From Coleofasciculus sp. FACHB-1120 (GTDB taxonomy: Bacteria > Cyanobacteriota > Cyanobacteriia > Cyanobacteriales > FACHB-T130), in assembly GCF_014698845.1 (NCBI RefSeq), contig NZ_JACJTV010000010.1:1-64000 (forward strand): a DNA stretch of 64,000 nucleotides, in the 5' to 3' direction. Numbering within the stretch: position 1 is the stretch's first letter; each line of letters opens with the position of its first letter. The translations under genes were made by a program, and so were the position numbers. The notes under the pieces are model-generated. The model was not told where the DNA came from and made no database searches. It saw only the letters and a list, made by a program, of their open reading frames with translations. Shown in pieces: positions 33,703-43,079 of the stretch.

Positions 33703-34214
33703 TTTTAGAATTTTGCCGCTTTAGGATAATATTCGATGGGTTTTCAGGAACCTGATATACTCAATGACCATCAATAATAAATGTAGATGTCTGTTTTATC
33801 CTAGCTGATAGTGAGTTTAACTTTATATTGGCAACAGGGCGGACAATTAGAAATTAAAAATTTATACAAACCTATTTTGGAGAGTGTGCGTACTTTAAGT
33901 AGGTGAGTATAATTCAACCTCACTTGAAGCGGTGCGTGGGACAGGGTTCGTGCTATCAGGAGGCACACCTACTATTGAGTCCCTAGTGTCAATCTCTATC
34001 AATAGATTGATTTCTGCTCGCTATTCACGCTATTCAATAGTCGAACAGTTTTGATCTGGAGTTGGAGGCATTAATGTTCAGTTCCTTCTGAAAGCCTGCA
34101 TCCCTGATTCTTTCCTTCGATGCTTCCGTTGAAATTTTGTCCGGAGTATGGTTACTTAAGACAGATTGAATTGAGTAACTCATTGTAGTTTAGACATAGC
34201 GAATAGAAATATTG
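33703..34214. other. Gap between permease and ATPase genes
   Basis: The 512 bases between two genes that should act together contain no plausible gene. A 31-codon GTG frame at about 33810 has no support. The gap is AT-rich and may hold a separate promoter for the ATPase gene or a remnant of a lost gene. Confidence 0.4.
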
Positions 34215-34973
34215 ATGATTCTTTCCCAAAGCAACCGTACTCAATTTGCCAGTGTCCGAAATCTAGATGCTATTCCTTCTATGAGTTCGCTTCAGGCTCA
34301 CAGAAAAGCCATTATCGGCATCGGAGTAGAAATGGTATTCCAGTCGGGAGGATCGCGTTTCCAAGCCCTTAAAAAGGTGAATCTGGAAATCTTCAAGGGC
34401 GATATTCAACTATTGATGGGGCCATCCGGATCGGGTAAAACGACCTTACTATCAATTTTAGCTGGGATTTTGACGCCGACGGCTGGCAGCGTACACTTGC
34501 TGGGTGAAGAGATTACAAGGATGTCTCGGAACCAGTTAGCAAGGTTCCGGCTGGCAAATATTGGCTTTATTTTTCAAGGCTTTAACTTGTTTCCGGCGCT
34601 GACTGCGGCTGAGAATGTAGAAGTAGCACTGCATCTCAAAGGGATTCGGGGACGAATGGCACGGCAACAGGCACAAGTTTTGCTAGAACAGGTGGGATTG
34701 GCGGATAAAGCGAAAAATTTACCCCGCGATTTGTCTGGAGGACAAAAACAACGGGTGGCGATTGCTCGTGCTTTAGCTGGCAATCCTCAGTTGATTATGG
34801 CAGATGAGCCTACGGCAGCTTTAGATTCTCACTCCGGACACGCTGTGATTGAGTTACTGCGTCAGCTTGCGAAGGAAGGCGGTTGCACGGTTCTGATGGT
34901 GACACACGATAGTCGAATTATGGATGTTGCCGATCGAGTCTTGCATCTAGAAGATGGAAGGTTGAAGGCATAA
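34215..34973 (+). CDS. ABC transporter ATP-binding protein (DevA/MacB/LolD-type)
   Basis: A 252-residue ATPase with every motif intact: Walker A GPSGSGKTTLL, Q-loop GFIFQGFNLFP, signature LSGGQKQRVAIARAL, Walker B LIMADEPTAALD and the switch His in VTHD. The first 35 residues are an extra tail before the usual start of the domain, so a start nearer residue 25 (MSSLQAH) cannot be excluded. It is the partner of the permease at 32449 despite the 512-base gap. It powers export of an unknown substrate from the outer leaflet of the inner membrane. Confidence 0.92.
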   Translation: MILSQSNRTQFASVRNLDAIPSMSSLQAHRKAIIGIGVEMVFQSGGSRFQALKKVNLEIFKGDIQLLMGPSGSGKTTLLSILAGILTPTAGSVHLLGEEITRMSRNQLARFRLANIGFIFQGFNLFPALTAAENVEVALHLKGIRGRMARQQAQVLLEQVGLADKAKNLPRDLSGGQKQRVAIARALAGNPQLIMADEPTAALDSHSGHAVIELLRQLAKEGGCTVLMVTHDSRIMDVADRVLHLEDGRLKA

Positions 34974-35019
34974 CATCTAATTTTTTAATCGGGTCATTGA
35001 TAGTTTGTTGCTTGTTAGG

Positions 35020-35070
35020 AATGGGGAATTAGAAATGAAATTCGGTCTGCCTTTTTTCTAATTCCCCATT
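35020..35070. terminator. Hairpin after the ABC ATPase gene
   Basis: AATGGGGAATTAG (35020-35032) pairs with CTAATTCCCCATT (35058-35070), with a T-rich loop. It lies between the convergent ATPase and SDR genes and probably ends transcription from the left. Confidence 0.55.
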
Positions 35071-35171
35071 CGTTTTAAGAATTATGAGAGCGATCGCAGC
35101 TTTAGATGAGAAGGCGGCTGGGGTTGGATGCGATCGCTTATCAACCGAGTAGTGTCCCTGATGCGATCGCC

Positions 35172-36188
35172 TTAAATATCATTTCCGGGAAAAAACCCTT
35201 TGAAGACTGCTGCAACTCCTAACGCCGCAGCTGCCGCAGCACCCCATTTAATCGGTGGATTTTTATCTAGCCAGTCAGTAAAGGCGGGTATCGTTAGGTT
35301 GCCAAAATCTCCTTCAACTTTGTCGTGAGCAGGGATTGGCTCGTAGAGATTATCCGGCGCGTCTTCAAACTTTGGTTCATTGGTGCGTTGCCCCTCAAAA
35401 CCGATAAGAACCAAAATTTGATCCACCAGTCCGGGTGAGATTCGCTGAACCACATCTAACATCCGACCCACATCTCCCACAATGAAGTCACGAGTAGGGT
35501 GTTCAGCTACGTAAAGGATCGCATCGGCAACCAGGCTTGCCTCATAATACGGCGGTATTCCCGTCGGTTTGACGCCTAATTTCGTGCGACCGTTGTTGTA
35601 GAAGGGCGTGTTGATCACGGATGGCTTCACACTCGTTACGCTAATGGGAATTCCCTCATGTTGCAGCTCAACGCGCAGAGATTCCAGAAAACCTTCGACA
35701 CCGTGCTTTGCGGAGGAGTAGGCACTCTGGAGGGGTAATGAACGCCTGCCTTCCATTGAAGAGATGTGGATCAGTGCCCCGCGCCCTTCACGCTTGAGAT
35801 GGGGTAGCGCCGCCATTGCACCGTATACCTGCCCCATTAGGCTAATGTCAATGATGCGCTTAAACTCTTCCGGTGTTGTATTCTCGAAAGTTGCAAAAAC
35901 GCCCGTGGCGGGGCAATGTACCCAGGTGTCGAGTCGCCCGTATACCTGCACGGTTTTATCTGCGATCGCTTTTACTTGCTCGAAATCTGTGACATCAGCA
36001 ATAACCGCGACTGCCTCGCCGCCTTTTTGGTGTATTTCATCTACCAAAGACTTTAACCCTGATTCACTGCGAGCCGAGACTACTAATTTTGCGCCTCGTT
36101 GGGCAAACTGCAAAGCTGTCTCGCGCCCGATGCCGCTAGAAGCACCAACGACGGCGACAACTTGCTCTGTGATTGGCTTTAGTTGCAT
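35172..36188 (-). CDS. Membrane-tethered short-chain dehydrogenase/reductase
   Basis: A 338-residue SDR. The cofactor loop is GASSGIGRETA (about 16-26), with Arg in VVSARSES favouring NADP. The catalytic set is ISSMEG (Ser) and YSSAKHG (Tyr, Lys). The usual NAG motif is altered to CPATG. After the core (about 260) comes an extension with RTNEPKFEDAPDNLYEPI and a C-terminal hydrophobic stretch (about 315-335: WGAAAAAALGVAAVFKGFF) that probably anchors the enzyme in a membrane. The substrate is unknown. It is divergent from the Uma2 gene. Confidence 0.88.
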   Translation of the reverse strand: MQLKPITEQVVAVVGASSGIGRETALQFAQRGAKLVVSARSESGLKSLVDEIHQKGGEAVAVIADVTDFEQVKAIADKTVQVYGRLDTWVHCPATGVFATFENTTPEEFKRIIDISLMGQVYGAMAALPHLKREGRGALIHISSMEGRRSLPLQSAYSSAKHGVEGFLESLRVELQHEGIPISVTSVKPSVINTPFYNNGRTKLGVKPTGIPPYYEASLVADAILYVAEHPTRDFIVGDVGRMLDVVQRISPGLVDQILVLIGFEGQRTNEPKFEDAPDNLYEPIPAHDKVEGDFGNLTIPAFTDWLDKNPPIKWGAAAAAALGVAAVFKGFFPGNDI

Positions 36189-36564
36189 TCTTTCTCATCC
36201 TTTTATTAAAGTTGCTGACGACAAACCATTCACCTTTGCAGCTGAATTGCATCCAGGAACGTTGGCTTAGTTGTCAAATGTTAAGTTCTATTAACTAAAT
36301 TAATCGGCTCACGGCGGGTTACATCAGTCTCAGGGTTGACAATAGGGATAGGCGTAGTACCCCTTGCCTTTATTTGGCGATCGCTGGGTTACTTCGCTCT
36401 TTTACAGAAATCAGTCTCAAATTAATGCAGGTACTCTACGACTAAATTTTCCCGAATTTAGAAAAAAGTATTGCTAATGTGGGAGCAAAAAAGAGCGATC
36501 GCTCTTTTATAGCAGAGCGATAATAAACTAGAAAATCCAAGAAAGTTAATACTTTGATGACTTT
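36189..36564. promoter_or_regulatory. Divergent region with HIP1-centred palindrome
   Basis: This 376-base gap separates the SDR and Uma2 genes. It contains the 20-base perfect palindrome AAAAGAGCGATCGCTCTTTT at 36489-36508, centred on HIP1, 56 bases before the Uma2 ATG. The palindrome could be a repeat or a protein site. No other gene is visible. Confidence 0.5.
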
Positions 36565-37152
36565 ATGAACACAGCAACAATTACCTTACCTTCTACCCTC
36601 AAATTAACGATTGACTTGACAGACGAGCAGTTTTTCCAGTTATGTCAGAACAATCGGGATTTAAGATTTGAGCGCATAGCATCGGGAGAACTAATAATTA
36701 TGCCCCCTACAGTTAGAGAAACCGGAAATCGGAACATCGATTTATCCTATCAACTCCAAGCTTGGAGCCGACAAAACAATCTAGGGCTTGCCTTCGATTC
36801 TTCAAGTGGCTTCAAACTGCCGAAAGGTGCAGATCGTTCACCCGATGCATCTTGGGTAAGACGCGATCGCTGGGATGTTTTAACCCCCGAAGAACAACAG
36901 GGATTTGCGCCTCTATGTCCTGATTTTGTGGTTGAGTTACTTTCTCTTAGCGATTCGGTGAAAATTGCACAGGCGAAAATGGGAGAGTATATGGACAATG
37001 GCGCTCGTTTAGGTTGGTTGATCAACCGGAAAAACCAGCGAGTAGAAATCTATCGTCAAGGACAGGATGTGGAGATTTTAGAAAATCCGGCAACTTTATC
37101 AGGGGAAGAGATGTTACCTGGCTTTGTATTAGATTTAACCCAAATTATGTAG
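36565..37152 (+). CDS. Uma2 family (DUF820) putative endonuclease
   Basis: A 195-residue protein of the Uma2 family, which has a PD-(D/E)XK nuclease-like fold and is hugely expanded in cyanobacteria. Visible motifs are GELIIMPPTVRETG, DSSSGFKLPKG, RSPDASWVRRDRW, then PDFVVELLSLSDSVK and YMDNGARLGWLINRK. The candidate metal ligands (Asp in PDASW, Asp and Glu in PDFVVE) are present. The biological role of the family is uncertain. It stands alone, with AT-rich flanks. Confidence 0.9.
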   Translation: MNTATITLPSTLKLTIDLTDEQFFQLCQNNRDLRFERIASGELIIMPPTVRETGNRNIDLSYQLQAWSRQNNLGLAFDSSSGFKLPKGADRSPDASWVRRDRWDVLTPEEQQGFAPLCPDFVVELLSLSDSVKIAQAKMGEYMDNGARLGWLINRKNQRVEIYRQGQDVEILENPATLSGEEMLPGFVLDLTQIM

Positions 37153-37287
37153 TTTTAGACGAGAACGTACAGTTTTTGTAGGATAGAGAGCGCCCAAATA
37201 TGTAAATAAATATTATAAACCGTAGTAAGTGCTTACAGATGATGGCAAAAAGTCTTGTAAAATTTTGCCATTCGATATAATGAATGG

Positions 37288-37644
37288 ATGTTGGACTTTA
37301 ATACCCTCTCTGAGTTTTCACGCGCCCACTGTATCGCCATTTGCGCGTTTCTGGTTCCAGCCAACTTGGGTGGTACCATCTCAACCCTGATTCTTGCTGC
37401 ACTTTGTCGTCCTCCAGTTCAGGTGTGGCGTAGTGCTGGAGTGGCAACCGTATTTGCTCTGGTGATGGTGCTGCACGTATTTACTTGGTTCCAGGTTGGG
37501 GTAGTGATGCTTCCCACCTATATCCTGCTGTGCTTGGGAAGCACCTGCCTGGTCACGAATATTATAGCGATCGCCTACAACTACAATACCGTTGTCCTCC
37601 GCAAACATTACCCTAAGACTTCCAGCGCTATCAACCACCCTTAA
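37288..37644 (+). CDS. Small membrane protein
   Basis: A 118-residue protein with about three hydrophobic helices (about 14-40, 50-70, 73-97). Start MLDFNTLSEFSRAHCIAICA; no enzyme motif. The ending KHYPKTSSAINHP is polar. A related function to any known family is not recognised. It stands apart from its neighbours on a single-gene unit. Confidence 0.68.
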   Translation: MLDFNTLSEFSRAHCIAICAFLVPANLGGTISTLILAALCRPPVQVWRSAGVATVFALVMVLHVFTWFQVGVVMLPTYILLCLGSTCLVTNIIAIAYNYNTVVLRKHYPKTSSAINHP

Positions 37645-37717
37645 AACAGCCTCCTCGCGTTAGTGTTGCCTCACCTTTGGTTTGGACTTACGGTGAATCC
37701 AGCAACAATGTCAGGCA

Positions 37718-37876
37718 ATGCTGGCTTCGCAAGAGGTATACGTCCGCACAGATGTAATCCAAACTTGTGTCAAAAAAGATAGCTTGCAGCTTGCTACCAA
37801 ACGCCTGCTATTCTGCAATAAAGTTTATACCCGTGTAGTCAATCGTGACATTAAGCGACTAGCAACAGTTGCTTAA
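37718..37876 (+). CDS. Possible 52-aa basic small protein
   Basis: A short open frame starting ATG CTG GCT encodes a 52-residue basic peptide (MLASQEVYVRTDVIQTCVKK, later RLLFCNKVYTRVVNRDIKRL) with two Cys. The codon choice looks like a real gene rather than random sequence. A strong hairpin terminator follows 43 bases downstream. A stop lies just upstream in frame, so this ATG is the first start. The ribosome binding site is weak. I do not recognise a family. Confidence 0.4.
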   Translation: MLASQEVYVRTDVIQTCVKKDSLQLATKRLLFCNKVYTRVVNRDIKRLATVA

Positions 37877-37918
37877 CTTTTTAAAGCTGCATTCATTACT
37901 TAATAAGGAATCATATCT

Positions 37919-37957
37919 AATGGCTAATTGCTTTTGAACAATTAGCCATTTTTTGCT
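37919..37957 (+). terminator. Rho-independent-type terminator
   Basis: AATGGCTAATTG and CAATTAGCCATT form a perfect 12-bp stem around CTTTTGAA, followed directly by TTTTGC. It closes the unit containing the 52-aa frame and separates it from the methyltransferase gene. Confidence 0.75.
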
Positions 37958-38109
37958 TTAAAAACCAGTTTTTTTTAAGCCTAAAAAACACCTTAGAAAA
38001 TTATAAATAAATGTAAATAAATGTCAATGCCTTTGGGCATAATTCTCTTGATAGATCACAAAACCACAGAGGATGAATTAAGTTTGTTATAGTTGTTACA
38101 TAGAAAAAT

Positions 38110-38826
38110 ATGCTAATTTCCTCTAGACCAGTAAAAGATGTATTTTATTGCCCAGAAGAGTCTAATTTTTATTCTCAATGTTTAGAAAGTTTAGTTTTAA
38201 ATGAGGGCGCTCATGGTAAAACCATCATCGAATTTGGTGCAGGAGATGGAACCCCAGTCATTAACTCTTTAATGAGAACCAGATTTGATGGAATCATACA
38301 TGGATTTGAACTCAATGAGTTAGCCTGGAAAACTGCAAAATCAAATATTCAGGAATACGAACTCAGCGCTCAATATATCATCCACAATACCTCTTTCTTT
38401 GAAGCGTCTCTCCCCAAGGCTGATTATCTGATTTCAAATCCACCATATCTTCCAGCACCAGACGAGAATATTTACCAACCTCTGTTACATGGCGGTACAG
38501 ATGGTTCTAAAATTGCCAAACAGCTTTTATCTTTGGATTATGAAAATGTCTTACTGATGCTCTCTAGTTATTCTAATCCAGAGGGCTTTATTAACTATGC
38601 AATTATGCAAGGATATTCCATTGCTAATTTTATAGTTTCCCCGCTAAACTTTGGCTATTACAGCTCTGAGCCAAAAGTTAAAAACACAATTAGAGAATTA
38701 CGAGAAAAGAAGATGGCGTTCTATTCAGGAAACATCTATCTTTTGGCTGGAGTTTTGTTTAAAAAGCACCATAAATGTCAGGTAGATTTATCTACCGAGT
38801 TAATTCAGATCATGACAGCTTTGTAA
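38110..38826 (+). CDS. SAM-dependent methyltransferase (NPPY type)
   Basis: A 238-residue class I methyltransferase. Motif I is IIEFGAGDGTP (about 39-49), and the acidic residue of motif II lies in HGFELNELAWK. Motif IV is LISNPPYLPAPDENI, typical of enzymes that methylate an amide or base nitrogen (PrmC/HemK, N6-adenine). It is shorter than PrmC and has no target-recognition domain of DNA enzymes, so the substrate is open. The gene is AT-rich compared with its neighbours, a sign of possible horizontal transfer. It is followed by a hairpin and a convergent gene. Confidence 0.82.
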   Translation: MLISSRPVKDVFYCPEESNFYSQCLESLVLNEGAHGKTIIEFGAGDGTPVINSLMRTRFDGIIHGFELNELAWKTAKSNIQEYELSAQYIIHNTSFFEASLPKADYLISNPPYLPAPDENIYQPLLHGGTDGSKIAKQLLSLDYENVLLMLSSYSNPEGFINYAIMQGYSIANFIVSPLNFGYYSSEPKVKNTIRELREKKMAFYSGNIYLLAGVLFKKHHKCQVDLSTELIQIMTAL

Positions 38827-38912
38827 AAGTTTTGGCTAGAAAGTAGGGAAAAGTGCGATCGCTAAAAGTAGCTTTTCCTGAACTCAGAAACTTGCTTTAG
38901 ACAAGGACGGAC

Positions 38913-38956
38913 GAAGGGGTATTGAGAATTTAACAGTTCTCAGCACCCCCTTCTTA
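38913..38956. terminator. Bidirectional terminator hairpin
   Basis: GAAGGGG...TGAGAA and TTCTCA...CCCCTTC form an imperfect stem between the convergent methyltransferase gene and the iron-redox enzyme gene. Confidence 0.6.
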
Positions 38957-39089
38957 TTGCTTATCTAAACTGCTTATCTAAACCAAAGTATAAATAGACA
39001 AATTTATTCCCGTTCCCAAGAGTCAGCCTAGAGAACGAGAAAGGGATGGACTATTAATAAGGCGACAAGTCTTTTAAGCAAATTTTCTT

Positions 39090-40202
39090 TTATCGATTGA
39101 CCTCTCGATCGGCTTCTCTTGCTGAACGCGCGATCGCTACACCAGCGCGATCGCCCATTAGCTTTTCTTGGTCATATCCGAGGACAATTTCCCAAGCATC
39201 ATTCGGATACTTGTCAACCAACGGCAGTGCCACATCATCTAACATCCATTGACCGTGACGTTCGTCTTCCCGAATGTGCAACTCCCAGTAACCCATTGCT
39301 GCATCAGAAAGGTTCAACCGTTGTGCTGCTGCTAGATAGGTTTTGTACGCCGCAGGGCCTGCCACTTCAAAATAAGTCAATCCACCGCAGTAACGCAAGA
39401 AATAAATTTTGCGCTCGGTAACGAGAAAGTTATGATTGGCGCAGGCTAGCACTTCCCAGGGAACTAAATCAAAGTAGCCTTCTGGCTCTGTATTCATGCC
39501 AAACTCGTCAAGCATCTGGGCAAAAAAGGTAGAGTGCTTGCGGGAAAGGCGACCGTTACCGTACTCTTCCAGCAGCACTCTGATGAGGGTACATTGCACT
39601 GCGTTGGCAGCACCCCCTAGAATACGCGAAAGGCGGCTGCCTTCGACTAAACCATCGAAAGAACCAATTGCCAAGATTCGGCGATAACCTGCCTCTGTCG
39701 TTTCCTCACGCAAATACCGACTATCTTCTGATAGGGGAGGATCTAAGTCGGCTGCGCCCCGCTCACTCAGGGCTTGCTTAACATCGGCTGGTGCAAGTTT
39801 TTGGAGTGCTTCTACGTCAAAGTGTGCTACTTCCCACTGCTGCCAAGCTGACTCAATTTGGTTGCGAACTTTTTGTAACCAGATTGAACGCTCGTTAGTG
39901 TAATGGCGCAAATCGTCATACCAAAACAGCTTGAGCCGATTGATTCGATACAGAACGCGCTGCAAAAACAGGTGAGCTGCTTCAATTGGCTCATCGCCAC
40001 TTTCTACCTTATAAGCAGCCTCAATTGCGGTAGCGATCGCACTTTCAACGTCTTTTGCTAGTTCAGGCTGTGCCGCCAGTTTGTTGTCTAAATCTTCCAT
40101 TTCGAGCAGCTTTATAAATTGCTGCTCGTGTCCGTTGTAGTTTGTAGGTGTTCGTTGAATCGTTGCCGAACTCGTCGGCTGAAAATCAGTAATTGCGACC
40201 AT
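39090..40202 (-). CDS. Iron-containing redox enzyme (heme-oxygenase-like fold)
   Basis: I prefer the start MVAITDFQPTSSA at 40202 (370 residues); an upstream start at 40262 is possible. Residues about 160-345 are of the heme-oxygenase-like diiron oxidase type (PqqC/CADD relatives): RILGGAANAVQCTLIRVLLE, then GYWELHIREDERHGQWM with the Glu/His ligand pattern. The N-terminal third is a helical extension. Members of this family oxidise diverse small molecules, and the substrate here is unknown. The gene is transcribed away from purQ and separated from it by a hairpin. Confidence 0.82.
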   Translation of the reverse strand: MVAITDFQPTSSATIQRTPTNYNGHEQQFIKLLEMEDLDNKLAAQPELAKDVESAIATAIEAAYKVESGDEPIEAAHLFLQRVLYRINRLKLFWYDDLRHYTNERSIWLQKVRNQIESAWQQWEVAHFDVEALQKLAPADVKQALSERGAADLDPPLSEDSRYLREETTEAGYRRILAIGSFDGLVEGSRLSRILGGAANAVQCTLIRVLLEEYGNGRLSRKHSTFFAQMLDEFGMNTEPEGYFDLVPWEVLACANHNFLVTERKIYFLRYCGGLTYFEVAGPAAYKTYLAAAQRLNLSDAAMGYWELHIREDERHGQWMLDDVALPLVDKYPNDAWEIVLGYDQEKLMGDRAGVAIARSAREADREVNR

Positions 40203-40348
40203 AATTGCCCATGAATTCCGTCTTTGCACTTTTTTGATGCTAGTGCTGTCTGGTAGGAACAATTCTCGGTCTGTGGGTGGAACTTGCCACAGCCAAACGT
40301 ATTTCTACCTAAATACATAGGTACTTGAAGATTAATCATAAAAACATA

Positions 40349-40386
40349 AAGACACCAAGAGAGTACGAATTCTATCTTGGTGTCTT
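40349..40386 (-). terminator. Terminator after purQ
   Basis: AAGACACCAAGA and TCTTGGTGTCTT are perfect 12-base complements around a 14-base loop. Read on the minus strand the stem is followed by TATGTTTTT, as for a rho-independent terminator of purQ. Confidence 0.75.
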
Positions 40387-40414
40387 GCCACTTCCGAATG
40401 CTACCAACAACAGG

Positions 40415-41089
40415 CTACGCGATCGCTACCACCGCAGACAGTAATCCTTGAAATAACCCAAGACCATCGGTACCGCCCAAAATCGGGTCTGAGGCACGTT
40501 CTGGATGAGGCATCATTCCTAGCACATTTCTTTCTTTATTGCAAATACCTGCAATATTATTTAAAGAACCATTATGATTCTCTCCGTGATAGCGGAAGAG
40601 GATTTGCTGGTTATCTTCTAGTTGTGTCAAAGTATCGGCATCGGCGTAGTATCGCCCCTCGCCGTGAGCAATTGGGAGGGTAATGACTTGCCCGGTAGAA
40701 TAAGCTTGTGTCCAAGGGAGATGGGTGTGTTCGACTTTTAGGGGAACGCGATCGCAAATAAAATGCAAATCTTGATTTCGGGTAAGCGCCCCTGGCAAGA
40801 GTCCCGCTTCTGTCAGCACCTGAAACCCGTTGCAGATACCCAAGACAAACTTCCCTTGCTGGGCGTGTTTAATCGTTGCTTGCATCACCGGAGAGAAACG
40901 AGCGATCGCGCCACATCGCAGATAATCGCCGTAGCTGAAGCCACCCGGAATCACTACCACATCGAGATCGGAAATATCCGTGTCTTCATGCCAAACCATC
41001 CGCGTCGGCTGATGTAGCAAATCGCGAGTCACATAAGCGACATCGCGATCGCAATTAGAACCCGGAAACACAACAACCCCAAATTTCAT
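40415..41089 (-). CDS. purQ: Phosphoribosylformylglycinamidine synthase, glutaminase subunit
   Basis: A 224-residue class I glutamine amidotransferase. The nucleophile elbow is GICNGFQVL (Cys about 86), and the His/Glu pair is in [11 protein letters not shown] near the C terminus. The start [19 protein letters not shown] is typical of PurQ. With PurS and PurL it makes formylglycinamidine ribonucleotide in purine synthesis, PurQ supplying ammonia from glutamine. purS lies 108 bases upstream on the same strand; purL is not in the window. Confidence 0.97.
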   Translation of the reverse strand: MKFGVVVFPGSNCDRDVAYVTRDLLHQPTRMVWHEDTDISDLDVVVIPGGFSYGDYLRCGAIARFSPVMQATIKHAQQGKFVLGICNGFQVLTEAGLLPGALTRNQDLHFICDRVPLKVEHTHLPWTQAYSTGQVITLPIAHGEGRYYADADTLTQLEDNQQILFRYHGENHNGSLNNIAGICNKERNVLGMMPHPERASDPILGGTDGLGLFQGLLSAVVAIA

Positions 41090-41197
41090 ATTGCTAATCG
41101 CTAATGGAAGATTGGCTAAACAGAAGTCATCAGTAGCAATCGGTTCTTCACAAATGAGCGAGCGCTACTAACTATTAACTACCTAGCCCCTATTATC

Positions 41198-41491
41198 CTA
41201 AAAGAATATCTCCGTCTCTATCTGACCGGACATCTCCGTTAGGTCAAATCGATAATTTTCTGTTACCGGATTCGTCAACAACTGATCGCACATCCGATCC
41301 AATTGATGCCGCGCCTCATCCTCACTCTCTGCCATCAGAGTCAGCTCAATGTACTTTCCGATTCGCACCTGATCGACATTGTCATATCCCATATGCTCTA
41401 ATCCAGACTGTACCGCCGTGCCTGCTGGGTCTAAAACCGAAGGGCGTAGAGTCACGTAGATTTTCGCTTGGTATTTCCGATTCATAGACAT
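41198..41491 (-). CDS. purS: Phosphoribosylformylglycinamidine synthase subunit PurS
   Basis: A 97-residue PurS: KYQAKIYVTLRPSVLDPAG, VQSGLEHMGYDNV, RIGKYIELTL, CDQLLTNPVTENYRFDL. PurS bridges PurQ and the small form of PurL in the FGAM synthase complex. It lies directly upstream of purQ, the usual order in cyanobacteria and Bacillus. The last residues (GQIETEIFF) extend slightly past the minimal family. Confidence 0.95.
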   Translation of the reverse strand: MSMNRKYQAKIYVTLRPSVLDPAGTAVQSGLEHMGYDNVDQVRIGKYIELTLMAESEDEARHQLDRMCDQLLTNPVTENYRFDLTEMSGQIETEIFF

Positions 41492-41646
41492 CCTTATAAA
41501 TTATTCCCTTAGATAGGTGATATTTGTTTTATTCTAAGGGGGGAAGGGTGTGAGCTGCGTGAAGTTCTCACGATTTAAGGTGGAAAGAGATAAAGATATC
41601 AGCAACAACCTGAAACATATTAAGGATATCTAGAAAACTGAAAACC

Positions 41647-42054
41647 ATGAAAGCCCAACGCACCCGCAGTCAAGAGCGTATTCTGAATCTGCTCAAGACG
41701 CTGAACCGAGCTGTCTCAGCTCAAGATATTTATGTAGAACTTCGCAATCGTAGCCAAAGCATGGGACTAGCAACCGTCTATCGTTCCCTAGAAGCCTTAA
41801 AACTGGACGGCGTCGTGCAGGTACGGACGTTGGCAAGTGGCGAATCCCTTTACAGTTCCGTGCAACAAGACAAGCACCACCTGACTTGTTTGCAGTGCGG
41901 AGACTCGATTCCCATCAATCAATGTCCAGTCCATGAGCTGGAGACCCAGCTGCAACAATCGCACTCGTTTAAAATTTTCTACCATACTCTGGAGTTTTTT
42001 GGACTGTGCGATCGCTGCTGTGTCGCTCAAGTTGCCAGCGATGCCCTGGATTAA
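41647..42054 (+). CDS. zur: Fur-family regulator, probably zinc-responsive Zur
   Basis: A 135-residue Fur-family repressor. The DNA-binding helix is [19 protein letters not shown]. The metal sites include [16 protein letters not shown] and a C-terminal LCDRCC, the two CxxC pairs of the structural zinc site. The N terminus ([20 protein letters not shown], then AQDIYVEL) fits cyanobacterial Zur/FurB proteins I remember, but the Fur, Zur and PerR assignment by eye is not certain. The stop codon overlaps that of the convergent SPFH gene. Confidence 0.85.
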   Translation: MKAQRTRSQERILNLLKTLNRAVSAQDIYVELRNRSQSMGLATVYRSLEALKLDGVVQVRTLASGESLYSSVQQDKHHLTCLQCGDSIPINQCPVHELETQLQQSHSFKIFYHTLEFFGLCDRCCVAQVASDALD

Positions 42055-43034
42055 CTGTCCTCGCCTAAATCTAAAAATTGAGCTTGGTTCGTGTCTCCAA
42101 CAATCGAGCGGATGCCTTCCAACGTTGCTGGAATGGTGCGCGGGTCCATAAACATCACCTTGCTGCTGCCGCTCTTGCCAATCGCCATCCCCATTTCCAG
42201 ATAATTCTGAGCCAGTAGGTACTGGAGAGCTTCCTGAGCATTAGGGTCGGTTTTGAGCGTTTTGGAAATCACTTGCAGCGCTTCAGCAGTAGCCTGGGCC
42301 TTGAGAACTTGCTGCTGCCGTTCCGCCTGCGCTTTCAGAACAATCGTCTTTTGTTGCCCTTCCGCCTCTAGAATCGCGGATTTTTGACGAGCTTCTGCTT
42401 CCAAAACTTGCGCCTCAGCCTTCCCTTTAGCCGAATTCACGGCTGACTCGCGTTCGCCCTCAGAGGTGAGAATTGCCGCCCGCTTGCGACGTTCCGCCGA
42501 CATCTGCAATTCCATCGATTCTTGCACAGCCTTGGAGGGAACGATATCTCGCAGTTCTACCCGCGTCACCTTCACTCCCCAAGGATCGGTAGATTCGTCC
42601 AGTTCTCTGAGCAAAAGTTCGTTAATTTGAGTCCGGGCAGTAAAGGTTTCATCCAGTTCCAGCTTGCCCATTTCCGAGCGAATCTGCGTCAGCACCAAAT
42701 TCACCATTGCTGACTGGAGATTTTCCACTTTGTAGTAGGCTTTCTCCAAATCCAGAATCCGCCAATACACAACAGCATCAGCGGTAATCGAAACGTTGTC
42801 GCGGGTAATACATTGTTGGGGGGGAATATCGAGAACTCTTTCCCGAACAGTTGCTTGGTAAGCGACTCTTTCGTAAACCGGGATCACGAAATTCAGACCG
42901 GGTTTGAGTTTTTTGCCGCTATATTTACCTAAAGTTTCGACTAAAGCTTCGTTTCCTTGAGTAACCACCTTGACGCCTGAGAGGGCAGATCCGCCTAAAA
43001 CTAAAGCGATTAGTAACCCAAAAAATCCTTCCAT
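42051..43034 (-). CDS. SPFH/band-7 protein (paraslipin/stomatin-like)
   Basis: A 327-residue protein with an N-terminal membrane anchor (about 1-20) and an SPFH domain (about 20-185: [20 protein letters not shown], then [13 protein letters not shown]). A long Ala/Glu/Gln coiled coil follows (about 185-260, repeats of [17 protein letters not shown] type), then a C-terminal domain. Such proteins form membrane microdomain rings. It is encoded downstream of an nfeD-like gene, the standard SPFH-NfeD partnership (45-base gap). The 3' end overlaps that of zur by four bases. Confidence 0.93.
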   Translation of the reverse strand: MEGFFGLLIALVLGGSALSGVKVVTQGNEALVETLGKYSGKKLKPGLNFVIPVYERVAYQATVRERVLDIPPQQCITRDNVSITADAVVYWRILDLEKAYYKVENLQSAMVNLVLTQIRSEMGKLELDETFTARTQINELLLRELDESTDPWGVKVTRVELRDIVPSKAVQESMELQMSAERRKRAAILTSEGERESAVNSAKGKAEAQVLEAEARQKSAILEAEGQQKTIVLKAQAERQQQVLKAQATAEALQVISKTLKTDPNAQEALQYLLAQNYLEMGMAIGKSGSSKVMFMDPRTIPATLEGIRSIVGDTNQAQFLDLGEDS

Positions 43035-43079
43035 TGTGAACCTCGTTTTTACAATATCGCAGATTGATAAACCCTAGAA

